A stretch of 64,000 nt of DNA from Liolophura sinensis (GCF_032854445.1 NC_088304.1:30573732-30637731), one strand, 5' to 3'; counted from the stretch's first letter, positions 1 through 13,809 are shown. Notes: generated by a model not told the origin, from the sequence alone. Program-made: numbers and translations.

Positions 1-59
<59 letters not shown>

Positions 60-60
60 T
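1..60. repeat. AT dinucleotide microsatellite
   Basis: About 50 bp of AT/TA repeats at the window edge, followed by CACACA. Confidence 0.95.
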
Positions 61-499
61 TATGTACGATGAGACAAGAAGAGCGTGAGGTGAGAAAGGA
101 GTGCAAGTATCTTCTGTGACTAGAGCCAGAAGCACGTTGCCACGCATATATGTCCAACATATCAGTACTTCTATACCAGACAAAAACATATATTTATGTT
201 AACATTAAGGACTACATTACTGGGAATAAAACCAGAGATTTTGCAAATGGTCACACTTAACCGAAGAAATCCCGCCTCTTGTCATTCACCTCATTAAGAG
301 GTCTTTTCAAACTGTTGTAAATGCGTAAATCATAGCAACTTAAATACCTCCTACTGCAGCAAAGATTAAACAGAAGTAATCTGAAAACAATACAGATATT
401 TTAATTGCAATCTATTAAACGTCACTCGACTGGAAGTAATAAAAATTCTATGTTGTCATCACATTACAAAATACAATCACATATAAACAATGCAAAGGG

Positions 500-740
500 A
501 GCAGGCCTGGGAGACTTTAAGTCCACCAGCAGGGACCAGGCCTGGGAGATTTTAAGTCCACCAGCAGGGACCGAGCCTGGGAGACTTTAAGTCCACCAGC
601 AGGGACCAGGCCTGGGAGACTTTAAGTCCACCAGCAGGGACCAGGCCTGGGAGACTTTAAGTCCACCAGAAGGGACCAGGCCTGGGGGACTTTAAGTCCA
701 CCAGCAGGGACCAGGCCTGGGGGACTTTAAGTCCATCAGC
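500..740. repeat. 36-bp minisatellite
   Basis: About 6.5 units of GGAGACTTTAAGTCCACCAG then CAGGGACCAGGCCTGG. Confidence 0.92.
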
Positions 741-2379
741 AGAATCCGGATTTATGCAGGTATAAAATTAAGACTACGGTACGGAGAGTAAAGCCACGGC
801 GTGGAGAGTAAAACCAAGGCACTGACGGCACGTAGTCTACATATTGTCACACGTAAGCTCTCTAGTCATTTTACCTCAAAAAGCCTTCTAACACAGATAT
901 GAAAACGACGTTAGGTTTATTGCGATCATGTCACGTTTTTAATTTAGAAACTTTAACAACATTACTGTTTGCGAACGTGGACAGGCCACCTGGATGTCAT
1001 GTCGCCTAGTTTCGAGCCGCTGGCATGCAAGGTGGGGAGTTTTCAGACAGCAACCAGCTTCAGATCTGTGATTTGTATTTTTGCCTGAAAAATCGTCTCT
1101 CGTCTTACTATGATTTGAAACTCATGACTGCTTTAGGAAAGAACATCTTTTATCGTATACATGACTGCTTTTTTCTTGAATACCTACAGCTTCAATCAAC
1201 GTTACTGTTTTTATTCTGTGCATAACCACATCTGTCGTATACGTCACAGCCTACATGTCATACGAAAGATTCATGCAGAACATGAAATTTAACCAATTGA
1301 AGGTCTGTGATTATAACGTCATGGCAGTCTCGTATATTCTAATATCTCGCGTTAATATCCTGGCTCGTATTTCAACCGCTCTTCCGATTTGATGCCTTTG
1401 TCTTTCTGTACAGCTGTAATCATTCAAAACCTGTCGTATAAACAATGTACGAGTGTCAGATGAGTTCGTCTTTAGATACATTTTCGGCTGAGTCACAGAA
1501 TATATAAGGCCACTGTAACTGGCGTTTAAGTATCAAATGTCTGCAATCTCCGACCGAGCGCCATATGAAAACACATCAATTACACATGACATGTTGTCTC
1601 TCCATCTAGAGTGACCGGAAAATCAAACCTCCCTATAGTGCAGTCTCCTTCCCGGCACGCGACAGCGGCCATTTTCCCAGCGCATTGACCAACGGCCTGT
1701 CGGCTATACGCTACACTGACTTTTTGACCTGGTAACTTTAAACGTAAAAGCACGGATGCAACCTTCTTTAAACATGAACCGAGTGCTTTGCGGATGCGGT
1801 TCGTTGATCAGGCCCTTGATGATTTACATGCTTGTTAATTTCGGGAGTATTCGTAATTTATGAAGAGTGACAGTTTTAAGCAAAATAATAATCAAATAAA
1901 AGGACTGTGTCACGTGAGCGAGTGCGTGGCGAAACAGAAATAAACGTCTCTTTATTTTAATGTAATTGTCTTCGTGTCCGAGAACCCTAATAATATATCT
2001 TTTGCCAAATATTGCAGAGACAACATGTGGTTTTTTGCTTATCACATTGTGTGGTTATTTAATTTTACTGCGTTATTCGTTTGTTATATGGACAAACGCA
2101 AGTCATTATTGGCGCCTTGTTGGCTCATACCAATGGGCCACAGCATCCCCTGCTATCTATCTCCTTCACTGTTATGAGATTATTGTAATACATTGTGTCA
2201 GAGCGCCCCAGAAGACATTTGGTTATATACTCAGAATATAACACCTCAAAACGTTAACGGTACCCGACCTCTTTAGGTGACAAAACGTACAAATACAAGA
2301 AAAACACAGCTTCTGTGGTGACTAAGGGTCTGGAGAGGTCACAGAACATGGGTCATGCCACTCTACAAGTGTTTATTTA
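741..2379. other. No gene seen
   Basis: Only short open frames without recognisable domains. A GAGAGTAAAACCA motif at 780-830 recalls the 46-bp array of intron 9 in copy A. Confidence 0.5.
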
Positions 2380-2482
2380 TATGTTTATTTATTTATTTAT
2401 TTATTTGGTAGGTGTTTTACACAAAGTACTCAAGAATATCTTACTTATACAACGACAACCAGTATTATGGTGGGAAGATGCC
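2380..2482 (-). mobile_element. 5'-truncated SINE
   Basis: Reverse orientation: ATTTATTTATTTATTTATTT then GTGTTTTACACAAAGTACTC, CTTATACAACGACAACCAGT and ATTATGGTGGGA. Confidence 0.75.
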
Positions 2483-2641
2483 ATTGTGCAAGAACAACTG
2501 GTGTGCTTCGGGGAACACATACATCGTTCTTTCTCGATTTCCTATAACACACAGTCATGTAACATCAGCTAATCTATCCAAAGGAAAGGGACACCAGCCT
2601 GTACTGTAAATGGTCGGTTCAAGGGTTTCGATATTTGTTAT

Positions 2642-2818
2642 TGGTGTTATTCGTCCAAGGGGTCATTCATCCAAGGGGTTATTCGTCCAAGAGGTTATTC
2701 ATCCAAGGGGTCATTCATCCAAGAGGTTATTCATCCAAGGTGTAATTCATCCAAGGGGTTATTCGTCCAAGGGGTCATTCATCCAAAGGGTTATTCGTCC
2801 AAGCGGTTATTCGTTCAA
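2642..2818. repeat. 15-bp minisatellite
   Basis: About 12 units of GGTTATTCGTCCAAG / GGTCATTCATCCAAG. Confidence 0.92.
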
Positions 2819-3894
2819 GTATAATAAGTATAAAGCATATACCTTTTCCCGTGCAGTGGAGATTAGGCCCCAAGCCGGGTTGACCATTGTTCGCTTATAA
2901 TGTCTGAGTACCATGTAATGCCAGTTTGCCCTCAAATCGCCATCGATACTGGACAATATACTACAAAGACTTGACGTCCAAATTACCTCAGGTGGCAATG
3001 CTTTGACTGTTGTAGCAGAGAAACAAATACTCCAGTATTTCTTGACAATGATGTCACCACATGACGTGTATGGAGACACGAGAAACGTGTTAAAGTTGTT
3101 TCTTCCTACATCACGTTATGCATGTCTATGAATTTTTTGTTCCATAAGTTTGGAAAAAATTTACACATGTGCATCCCTTCACACGAAGATTTATAACGGA
3201 TGTGGAATTTGCGAGACACTGAGGAGAAGAAGCACTTTAGATATTTCAGTCAACCCAGTCAGTCAGTAAATTAGGCAGAACGCGCACGCTCGAAGAAATC
3301 CTTGTCTGGATCCGGGCTGCGCCATGGAATCATAATTCCTGTTCAGACAGAGAAACCAAACTCGTTGCATGTAAACCGGCCTCTCTTTGATTGCGGTTTG
3401 CAGTCACGTGATCAACCGGAAGCTTCCCTCCTTCCTCTTGTCACAGAACCAGAATTAATGGAGTCTAGTAATGGGGAATCGGGAGTGGCTGATAACCGGG
3501 GCGAAATGTCAAGCCAAATGGCTTTGTGATCAGAATAAACCGCTGACGTGTGGCCACAAACCAGTGTAAAGTCGCTGGTCGCCTTTGTCTTAAGACAAAT
3601 TACAAGCAAAAATGTGAGGTTTCTAACTCTTATTACGGTCATTTCATTAAGAAGTTTATTATAATCTGTAACGACATCTCTTGGCTATTTGGCTAATCTG
3701 TGCACGTGCGGTCACTGCGACCCAAGGCTTTCTTACTCTCCGATATGTTTCATGATTACGGCCTATCAAACTGAACCTGACCTTTACTTGACCTTGAACT
3801 CAAAACTCAAGAAGATCATAAAATTCTCTAAAAGTCAAATACAATAGACTTCAAGTTAAACCATGGCCATAAGTTATTACATATTATGTCTATT

Positions 3895-4400
3895 TTCTTC
3901 TATAAATGATTGCTTTTTAATCCGATCAAAACTTTTGATCGGATTAAAGTGATGTTTTGAAAAGATATGGCGGGATTTTCCCCTGAATTTTGCTTATAAA
4001 TGCGATTAAGAATGTAAATTTATTTCTCTTTACTTGAATTGCGCTTGTTCATTTTGTATTACGTAAAGTTTTGGTATCCCTTTGCATTGCATTTTACTAA
4101 CTAGCTTCCAAATGTAAAAAGATTTTTCTATGGTTACATATCTTCGTCTAGAAATGATTGCTTTTAATAAGATCTAAAGTATCGATTGAAATGATAAGGT
4201 ATTTTTCCTTTGTTTTTTTTTTTTGTTTGTTTGTTTTTGTTTTTTGCTAAGAAATGTTTACAACAGTTCAAGTTAACGTTATCCCTCTTTACTTGTATTG
4301 ACGCCTGTTCATTTAGTTCTACCTTAATTTTATATCCCCTTTGCTTATATCCAATTGCGTTTTGTTAATTCACTTCTAAAATGCAGGCGTTTTCTTTTTC
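3895..4400. repeat. Diverged tandem duplication of about 250 bp
   Basis: Paired landmarks: AAATGATTGCTTTTTAAT / AAATGATTGCTTTTAAT, TTTGCTTATAAATGCG / TTTGCTAAGAAATG, CTCTTTACTTGAATTGCG / CTCTTTACTTGTATTGACG, and GTTCATTT. Old, non-coding. Confidence 0.5.
3916..3948. repeat. Perfect 33-bp palindrome
   Basis: Left arm TTTAATCCGATCAAAA, one central C, right arm TTTTGATCGGATTAAA: 16-bp perfect arms. Confidence 0.95.
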
Positions 4401-5019
4401 TGTGATGAAGTCTTTTGTGTCAATTTAATTCTGTTATATACAAGTTTATCCTTTTTATTGAACCAGCATTTCTTTTGCTCAGACTCAGAACAGGGATCTC
4501 GGTCTCCTGATTTTACTTAAGATGTAAGCGTTTTGACTGAGTTTAAATCTCTACACACGTATTTGTTTCGGCACTGAAAGTAATAGAATAACATTGTGTT
4601 AGTGAGTAACGCGTGAGCGCAGGCTGTTCACGACTCTCCCGGTTGTCATATCGTTTTCCAATGGAATCGTGGACGGAGAAGATGGCACACGAATAGCTCA
4701 GGAAACCTGAGAAACCTCTCAGAAACCTGAGAGCAACAATCACGCAGTGCGGCGATCTGTCTAAAAGATGACATGTGCTGTTAGACAACGGTTGTTTTCA
4801 CAGCCAGGGATGGACAGAGGGGGCGGGGTGGACGGTTTGGGGTTGGGATCTGGTGTTTCGAGGCGAAAGGGTTATGATGTTTAGAGTAACACAGCCGAGG
4901 TGTAGTAGTGGGGAGATGATCGATTGTGTGACTGACTAAATGCCTTTTGATTGTTTGAGTGATTGTCTGACTGACACGGTTTATGACTTTTGTTTGTTTG
5001 CATGCTTCATATTTAGCGC

Positions 5020-5480
5020 TTATTACATGGTTGATCCATGACAGAATGGTTGATGTGATAGTTGGAGAAATTGATCCATGATCGAATGCTTGGTGTGATA
5101 GCTGGATAAGTGGATCCAATGCAGAATATTTGGTGTGATACTGGACAAGTTGGTCCTTGGCTGAATGGTTGATATGATGGATGGACGAGTTGATCAATGA
5201 CTGAAACGTTGATGTGATAGCTGGGCAAGTTGATCCACGACTGAATGGTTAGGGAGAGCTGGCTGATCTATGGCTGAATGGTTGATATGATGGCAGGACA
5301 AATTGATCCACGGCAGAATGGATAGTGTGATGGCTGGGCACGTTGATCAATCGCTGGATCATGGTTGGACGAGTTGATCCACGACAGGATAGTCGGTGTG
5401 ATAGCTGGACAAGTTGATCCATAACTGAGTGATTGGCATAATAGCTGGAAAAGTTGCTCCATGACCGAATGTTTGGTATC
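5020..5480. repeat. 40-bp minisatellite
   Basis: About 11 units of TTGATCCATGACTGAATGGT then TGATGTGATAGCTGGACAAG. Overlapping minus-strand open frames here are repeat artefacts. Confidence 0.9.
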
Positions 5481-5974
5481 ATGGTCCTGAATTTTAGAGA
5501 CGTAACTGGCTGAATCCACGACTAGGTGATCCCGATGGTTTCATCAAACTGACCTGGTGATTGTGTGTCACGATAATCGCGTATGCTACGTGTTTTGTGA
5601 ACGGTGCGGTGCTACATTTAGGATTTTGGGCCAGTTTCATGAAGTGTACTTAATGTTAAGTAGCCCTTAGTTAAGTGCGTGATATAGTTAAAGGCTTATT
5701 TAGCTAAGTGCGATTCATGGACATAGGACACTGTTACGGCCGAATTGCTTTCAGAGTGTCATACTGTGGTGAGAAGTGTGTTCAATACTGATTCGGTTTA
5801 GGTTTAAGATTTTTACAATTGGTCATCTTGTAACTGAACAATAATCATCAGACCATTAATTGATGAACAGAAAAGGCAACAAAATATATAACTGGAATTA
5901 TTTCCGAAGAGCGTTGAGCGACCATTGTCATTTTTTTCTGCCGTTTTATACTAACAGCTACTTATTGGACTATA

Positions 5975-6450
5975 TATACTGAGCTACTAGGCTAACACTG
6001 AGTTATTAGGCTAACACTGAGCTACTAGGCTAACATGAGCTAATGGGCTAACAAGGAGCCACTAGACTAACACTGAGCTACTGGGCTAAAACTGAGCTGC
6101 CAGACTAACACTGATTTACTGGACTCAAAACTGAGCCACTAGGTTAAAACTGAGCTACTAGACTAAAACTGAGCTACTGGGCTAATACTGAGCAACTAGG
6201 CTAACACTGAGGTACTGGACTAACACTGAGCTACTGGGCTAACAATGAGCCACTAGGCTAACACTGAGCTACTGGGCTAAAACTGAGATACTAGACTTAC
6301 ACTTATTTACTGGGCTAAAACTCAGCCACTAGGCTAACACTGAGCTACTAGATTAAAAATGAGCTACTAGGCTAACGATTAGTACTATAGACTAGCACTG
6401 AGCTATAAGGCTAATACTGTGCTACTAGACTAGCACTGAAAATACTAGAT
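5975..6450. repeat. 20-bp minisatellite
   Basis: About 24 units of ACTGAGCTACTAGGCTAACA with substitutions (GGG/AGA variants). No open frame of interest. Confidence 0.92.
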
Positions 6451-7071
6451 TACCATATAGCCTCTAATTCGACATGCTATCCGAGGAAGCTATGCGCCTG
6501 AAGCCAGTGAAAGCATTTGCCAAGTGAGGTCACGGCTGCAGTTGGACGTTTCTTCAACGCGTCGCTTGTCTGTCAAATGAATTGAGATAAATAGTGACAA
6601 AAAGGTTAAATATTCTCCTGATAACGTTCGAGAAACCCAGTCAATCAATGTAATACGGACGCTGCTTCCTTGCAGTTCCTTTTTATTGACTGGATGTCTA
6701 TCTAACATTTGTTCTTGCCAAATTTCTATCTCCGGCTTTTTGTGGCAATATTTCAAACATTTTGACGTGATTGGAAAATTGGATTTGTTTAACTGCCGTA
6801 TAAATAACTAGGGGAGTCCATGCTCATAGCCGCGGCAGGGTTGAAATCTTATTCGTTATACTTCTATGGACACTCGACTGAGGACGCAATTACTCGGCAC
6901 ATGTTTTAAGACAGCAGGAGAACGTGCCTAAGAAATATGGATGAAAATCCGATTTGTTTTTACACTGGCTATTGAATTTTGTGGTGTGTTCGCCGTTTGG
7001 AGAAATTGCCAAAACTGCCAGTTTAACGAAATTAAAGCGCACATATGCCTTTAGATATTACAGGACTGTAT

Positions 7072-7235
7072 TGTATTTGATTGATGTTTTACGAAATACT
7101 CAAGACTATTTCATTTATACGACGGCGACCAGCAATAACCGGGCAGAGCACTGAGGAAAAGCGCGACCAGGTTGCTGGCAGACCTTCCCGAGTACGACTG
7201 GAGAGAAAGCCAGCATGACCTGTACGAAGCGCTCA
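7072..7235 (-). mobile_element. 5'-truncated SINE
   Basis: GATTGATGTTTTACGAAATA, CATTTATACGACGGCGACCA, then GTTGCTGGCAGACCTTCCCG and AGAAAGCCAGCATGACCTG. Confidence 0.78.
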
Positions 7236-7989
7236 CATCGATCGCACTGGTACGAGACTCTTGGCGACTGACATGTGCTCGGTGATGATAGTCCCCGCTA
7301 TCGAATTCAACTCTGTTCTTGATTTTCGTGTGTAGACTAAATTTCGGACCTTCTGACTTCAAACTATGCCAAGATCATTGTAAGCTTCCTTGTATCATAC
7401 AAATTCACATAAATTGCACGAAATTGGCTGATTTTTTAACAGTTCTTCAACATATGGACATCCACCATTTTTGTCCCCCAAAAACCCGGATGTGTCCTGC
7501 GGCTTTGGAACCTCTATTTGGTTATTAAAAGGATGGCGTCTAAGGCCAATAGCATGGTTTATATCGAATACATAGCCAGATCGCAGAAAATTTACCCAAT
7601 GGTCACCGACGTACTAGTAATAAACAGCACGAAACACTCGTAATATTTCAAGCATGATAAGTTAAACCATAATAGCCCAAAGCCAAGGAAACATTTTCTA
7701 CTAAGCAGACAAAGCTATATTCACCTTTCAAATCAGACATGTCATTTGATATACACAGCCGCTTGATGGTCACGAAGCTTTCTAAGACCTTTGGCGGACT
7801 TGGCCTTAACATGCGATATCCAATAATTCCAGAACTTATATTTCAACTTATACGTTAATCTTTTTTGTGTTGTGAAAGTTAGTATTGAAATAAATATTCT
7901 TATAGTAAGTCACAATTTTTGCGCAGTAAACAGTTTCAAAATTATTTCTGACTGAAGTGGCGAAGATATCAGGGTATATCGATTAATTT

Positions 7990-8160
7990 AAGGTTTAAAC
8001 CGTAAATTGCAAGTGCTTAAAAAGCCAAACTCAGAACACAAAAGAACTCAAATTATGGTTGATACTTTATTCCACAGTAAAGAACCAGTGCACATTCTAA
8101 ACTTCCTATGGGCACAAGCATCTAAAAAGTGAACTTGAGACTCAAAATATATTTTCATGT
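7990..8160. mobile_element. MITE-like element fragment, reverse orientation
   Basis: The reverse complement matches the family core (GGAAGTTTAGAATGTGCACT, GGTTCTTTACTGTGG, TTTGAGTTCTTTTGTGTT, GGCTTTTTAAGCACTTG). Ends not recognisable. Confidence 0.45.
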
Positions 8161-8269
8161 TGTTTTCAAAATGGACAGTGTATATCCATGCTTAGTGTAG
8201 CACTGTTTCAAGTGAGTTCAGAAAAATTATTTTCAGTGTTTTTTTTTCTGTTTTGTTTTACATGCTTAA

Positions 8270-8301
8270 CCTGGGATTAAGAGACGTCTCTTAATTCCAG
8301 G
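8270..8301. repeat. 32-bp near-perfect palindrome
   Basis: CCTGGGATTAAGAGA, CG, TCTCTTAATTCCAGG: 15-bp arms with one mismatch. Confidence 0.92.
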
Positions 8302-11300
8302 CTCAACGAAGCTTTCCTAAAGGCATAACAATGGGTAAGACAGACCTGAGGTCAGCCCGCACTCAGCTCGAAGAATGCATAACACAAATTACCATATATC
8401 AGCCGTGTACAGTGTTGCATCTCCTTATATTACCCCATACAAATTGATCCAGACTGGAACCTGCTGTAAGAGCAAAATATAGAGATCATAAGGATTTTTC
8501 CAAGTCCCCTATATATCTAAAAAAAACACAGTAGCCCAATATTTTTATAGGATGGTCTCTATGAGGATGCCAACACAAACTGGCGTGACAAACCGCCATG
8601 TGTGACTCCATATCCCCGTCTATCCCGGGTGTTAAGTGAATGAGGGTTGGTGGCTATTCAGAGGCTCTGTATGGATGATTTAGCTTATTTAATGGGGTCA
8701 TACTGGACGATGTTTTTATTTCTCCGTCATTTCATATCGCACGCTACAAGCTCCGCTGTCCCGAAAAATTCCTCTTTAAGTTCGGTGCCGCGGAGAGATT
8801 AGACTGGCCAGTTTATGCGGCTTTATTGTCAGGATAAATTTGTTTTTTGCATCCAAGTAGGGAACTTTGCCACATCGGAGGCATAATTATCTGCTATCGC
8901 TGAGAAAATCCAATGGGCACTAATGCGAAATCAATACATATGGAGACCGAGAGCTCAAATGTTGCACTACCCCCCTTAGGAATGCCGTATCTATAAAAGT
9001 TTCAGGATTCTAGCCTCACAGAAAGAGCTGATGGGATTTTATTAATTAAATTACCATTTGATCCTCCAGTCGTGGTTTCCAGCGAGAGTAAGGCTTAAGT
9101 TACTCGACGCTGTCTGCTAACCCAGATGTGAAAAGTTAAGAATTTTTGAGAATAAATTCATTGCGAGTTTTGCTTTCGTTGAAACACAATATGAGCAACC
9201 GCAAGAACACTGTTTATGTTTTAGAGGACACATAAGCCTATTTTATTAGATATCGCTTGTAGCCTTTTTCTGACTAGAATCACTATGCGATAATTGCATG
9301 ATTATCAACTCATGTAACGAAAGGATAACGAGCTTACGTGTCCGAGATGTGCCTCTTTTTTCACTCACCACATTTTTTTATCGTTTAGTAACACTACATA
9401 GTGTTGCTTAACCTGTTACTGAAAGCACCTACATCGGTCTATTACTTATTCATTTAATCAATATGTACTTTGAAAGCTTGAATTTCGTAAAGGACATCGT
9501 TTAACTGTTGTTAAAGTTTTGAAATACTATGTACATTTTTGATTGAAGCTTACCACCGTGCCTATTCAAAAATGTTTTACTCAGAACTTCCGGTAGATTT
9601 ATTGATGAATAAAACACCAACCTTTCAAAATAAGTATAGATAATACAAGTTTAAAATCTATATATATGCTGCGATGAATTCCGTAAAGGATAACTTTTTA
9701 ACTACTGCTAAAGTTTTGAAATAAGTACATTTTCGATTGGAGTTTAACACCGAGCACGTTCAAAAATATTTCACTCATAGGACTGCGGTTGGACATAACG
9801 CTAGTGTAAGCCAACGGCGTTTCCAAATAAATGTAGATAACAAATTCATATTTAAACCATGCACAAAACAGGTTTGTCTGGCTCAGTCAGATGAAGGTCT
9901 CTCTCATGCGCGAATCTACATGTAGCTCCATAATAAGTGGCTTTAAGTCAGTAGGTTTGTCTGGCACATGTCGAATGACTGTGGTTTTCTCTGCTCCCAA
10001 AAACCTGACCGCCAGCGTAGAATGAAATATTCTTGAACACGGATTTTAACCCAGTTAAATAAAATATTCACTAGAGGCTAGGGTTAGTGCTGTAGGACCA
10101 AATAGATGTATCGCATTCGTAGACCAGTAATAAAATCTGTCCATTAACATGCTCATCACGTGCTATACAGTGTATGTGTAGAATTAATATCAAAAACATG
10201 TACATTGCTGCCTGATTAAACCTTTGACCTTTTGACCTTTCTTTGAGATATATGCGTGGTGTAGGCTGGTTTGTACTTCATGGCGGGCCAGCATACATGC
10301 TACCATTGATAATCTTATGCATTGTCAGTGGCAAACTTAGTCAGAATATTGGGATTTAATTATGCTAATTTTGTAGTAATTAACGTGCTCAGTACTGATT
10401 GGGTTCAGATTGCGCTCACACAAAGCGAGGCGGTTTGCAAGCACGCATCGTGACAAACAAAGTCAATAACAACTGTTTGTCAGTTTCTGGTTTTCGTCAT
10501 CCTCAAAATTCATTACGCTTTTGATAACAACCTCTGCATCGATCCTTACACGGCCAATTCTCTCGGCGGACTGACGACCCTTACTTGATCTGTTTCATGA
10601 ATTGTTGGGGGCGCAAAAAAAAAAAACCCCGAACATTCCTCCATTCTAGAGTTCAAATGTCAGCGTTACTACAAAAACACGGCCATGAATTGATGTCTCA
10701 GCCATCGAGATATGGCCTCATTGCAGGCAAATTTGAAAAAAAGTTATTTCGTTGGAGAAATTCCGAGATAATCACATCGATTCTTTTCATTCCGGACATG
10801 CAGATGGAATTGAGCGTTATGCCGTGTGCAGGCGGTTGTAACAAACCCGTGGATTTCAAGCCGAATTAAAGACTTTATTAACTGTGCATGATTAAGGAGT
10901 GTAGGCCAAAGGTCCGCTGTTTTGTGCTAAAACCCATTTTGATCCTCGACTCGGCGTTCACGGCAGGCGTCTAGACAAAACCGCCAAGCTCCTCTTGTGT
11001 CTACAGTAGGTTATATAACATGACTGGGGCTGAGAGTTCAAATCTTGATCCTGAAGAATTCCGAATTTTACAGGTATGTTGCTCGTGGCAAACTATCAAT
11101 TCGCCGGGACTTCCGTGCTTACGTCCGGTGTTTCAGAGTACCGGTTATAATCTATATACATATATATCTATGCGTCGACACAGACATTCGTATACCAGGT
11201 GTCAACCAAAATGGACGTTCCGAGTAAATAATCGCAAGCGAATTCCCAATACGACGTTAAACAAAAGAAGTATGCAAAGTATGAATTTAGGACGGAATCA

Positions 11301-11584
11301 CGCAAAGAGAAGCAGTCAACAGTTTTCAATGCTGTTGGAAAGACACACGGAGTGTTCTATGTGAATGAGGATTAAAACCGCAAATCAGTACGGCTGCAGA
11401 CGTTAGTCAGGAGATTTGTCAGTTACCTGGCGACGGTCGCCTACTTACCTGATCAACCCCATGATTTAGTGCCCTTTTGGGAGCTGGATTCAAACAAGCA
11501 ATCACATCGGTCAAGGACCAGATAGTCAATCCCAATACACTGCTCGGGCAATGAAGTCCCGGTATTTTCATGTTTTTTTGCTTG
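8302..11584. other. No gene seen
   Basis: AT-rich, non-coding in appearance. The longest open stretch (11020-11364, plus) has no recognisable composition or domain. Confidence 0.5.
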
Positions 11585-11762
11585 ATTCCACTTTATGATT
11601 TTATCTATCTGATTGGCGGTTTACGCCTTACTCAAGAACGTTTCACTTATATGACGGCGGCCAGCATTATGGTGGGAGGAAACGGGGCAGAGCCTGGGGG
11701 AAACCACAACCCCGGACTCGACGCAGTTTGCTGCCAGACCTTTCTACGTAGCTGAACTTGAG
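11585..11762 (-). mobile_element. 5'-truncated SINE
   Basis: CTGATTGGCGGTTTACGCCT, ACTTATATGACGGCGGCCAG, CATTATGGTGGGAGGAAACG and GGGCAGAGCCTGGGGGAAAC. Confidence 0.8.
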
Positions 11763-12890
11763 CTCACAGGTACCGCATGGATGAGATGCAGTCCAGGGGC
11801 ATCGCGCCATTTATTTTCCTGAGATTACGTCACTATTTCTGTGCTCTCACAAATCATATGTGTTAAAATGTTAATATGTTTTCTAAATACAAGTTTCATG
11901 CTGTAAAATTTGATTACCAACATTTCTAACACTTTAGAATGTGTTTGCCTATAACGTTAAAAATACATTCCCTACTCCACCGCTGACAAGATGTTTTATT
12001 TAACTTTATCAAAGTTATACATAACCTTGCAGTTGTAAGTGAATGGGAACATACCAGATCCATTGTTCATCTATATATTACGTTGCAGCATTAGTGGAAG
12101 GCCATGCCTTAGACACCGGATACCACACCCCTCCAGTCAGAATGTAGATAATGACACCAGATGGGACAAATCTAATCTTATCCTTATATATGAGCACCCA
12201 ACCGATTGTTAAGCCAATTCCAAAACGCTAGATCTGGTCTTTTTAGCATTGAAAACGTGTATCAAAGTAATTTTAATACTGCTGCCAGATTTTATGTCAA
12301 TTATTACAGGCGCTTCGCAGCTTTAGAATCTGATGTGATTTGATATTTATTTCATCATGTACATGTAGGGAATTGTACAAATAATAAAGTGCTGATGTGG
12401 AAATAAAATTTCCATGGCTTCTTTCATCTCGTTATATCTCATAAAACATTACTTAATACAAAGATGAAAATATACTCTTAAAGAAACTAGAAACAATCTT
12501 GTTCAAACAAGATTCAGAAATACAACTACAACGAAGATAAAAACGTTTTAAAGATCACAAAGCACCAAATAGGGATTGTAACCAACTAATTTGCTTCATA
12601 TTTTTCTGATATGAATTACATGTTCTTACATGTTCATCTGGGAGTTTGTGACAATTTGTTTTAAGAAAACCTGCCGCTGATCATAATGCACCTAATCTGA
12701 GTAATTACAACATGGTTACACTGAATATAAAACAAAGGCTTAACATACAGTAGAATACTATAGTTAATGTCCTCAATTGCTTTCACATTAATCTTGCCAT
12801 AACTCCAAACTCTTGACGCCGTATTTACCTTAAACGCCATTCTGCCTCTCGCGGTAACGTTACATTGACATTGACATTCGTAAGGTGGCA
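11763..12890. other. No gene seen
   Basis: Unique sequence between a SINE and the left-edge minisatellite. No coding or repeat signal seen. Confidence 0.5.
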
Positions 12891-12894
12891 TTTA

Positions 12895-13515
12895 CTACAA
12901 CACAGATACAAACACAGGGAACCATACATTAACTAAATAACACAAAGACAAACACAGGGAACCATACATTAACTAAATAACACAAACCATACATTAACTA
13001 AATAAGACAAAGACTAACACAGGGAACCATACATTAAATAAATAACACAAAGACAAACACAGGGAACCATACATTAACTAAATAACACAAACCATACATT
13101 AACTAAATAACACAAAGACAAACACTGGGAACCATACATTAACTAAATAACACAAAGACAAACACAGGGAACCATACATTAACTAAATAACACAAAGACA
13201 AACACAGGGAACCATACATTAACTAAATAACACAAACCATACATTAACTAAATAACACAAAGACAAACACTGGGAACCATACATTAACTAAATAACACAA
13301 AGACTAACACAGGGAACCATACATTAACTAAATAACACAAAGACAAACACAGGGAACCATACATTAACTAAATAACACAAACCATACATTAACTAAATAA
13401 CACAAAGACAAACACTGGGAACCATACATTAACTAAATAACACAAAGGCAAACACAGGGAACCATACATTAACTAAATAACACAAAGACAAACACAGGGA
13501 ACCATACATTAACTT
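12895..13515. repeat. 40-bp minisatellite at the left edge of the array
   Basis: About 17 units of GGGAACCATACATTAACTAA then ATAACACAAAGACAAACACA, mixed with a shortened 26-bp form. It resembles GAACCATATATTAACTTCAC at the unit junctions (18855, 33900), so it probably grew from the unit end. Confidence 0.9.
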
Positions 13516-13809
13516 CGCCCTCGCATGTGAAGAAATATCATACAGTGAAATATGATCAAACTAATGGGTATATTATACCGCATTGGGTGAACGTAGAAGT
13601 TTCCGCTAATTGACGTCGACAGCCTGCTGGAAACAGTTGATATATGGAGAACACATCGAACACCCTCACTTAGGTAGGAAATCTCAGTGACAAAGACCAA
13701 TTTCCGTGGACTCCAGATCTTCCCTCCCCCTCCCCCAAATTATACTCCCACTTCTTAGTCGCTTTACTGAACTGCCTGTGTGGGTCCTGTCTGCAATGCG
13801 CAGGGGTCA

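Noticed and set aside
500-740. Direct repeats that might be a CRISPR array
   Set aside because: Units are contiguous 36-bp tandem copies with no variable spacers, and the genome is eukaryotic.
4781-5197. 138-codon minus-strand frame with HxxINHSVMDQ-like repeats
   Set aside because: Produced by the 40-bp tandem repeat; neighbouring frames are equally open and no domain is recognisable.
11020-11364. 114-codon plus-strand frame
   Set aside because: Atypical composition, no signal, domain or splice evidence; chance frame more likely.
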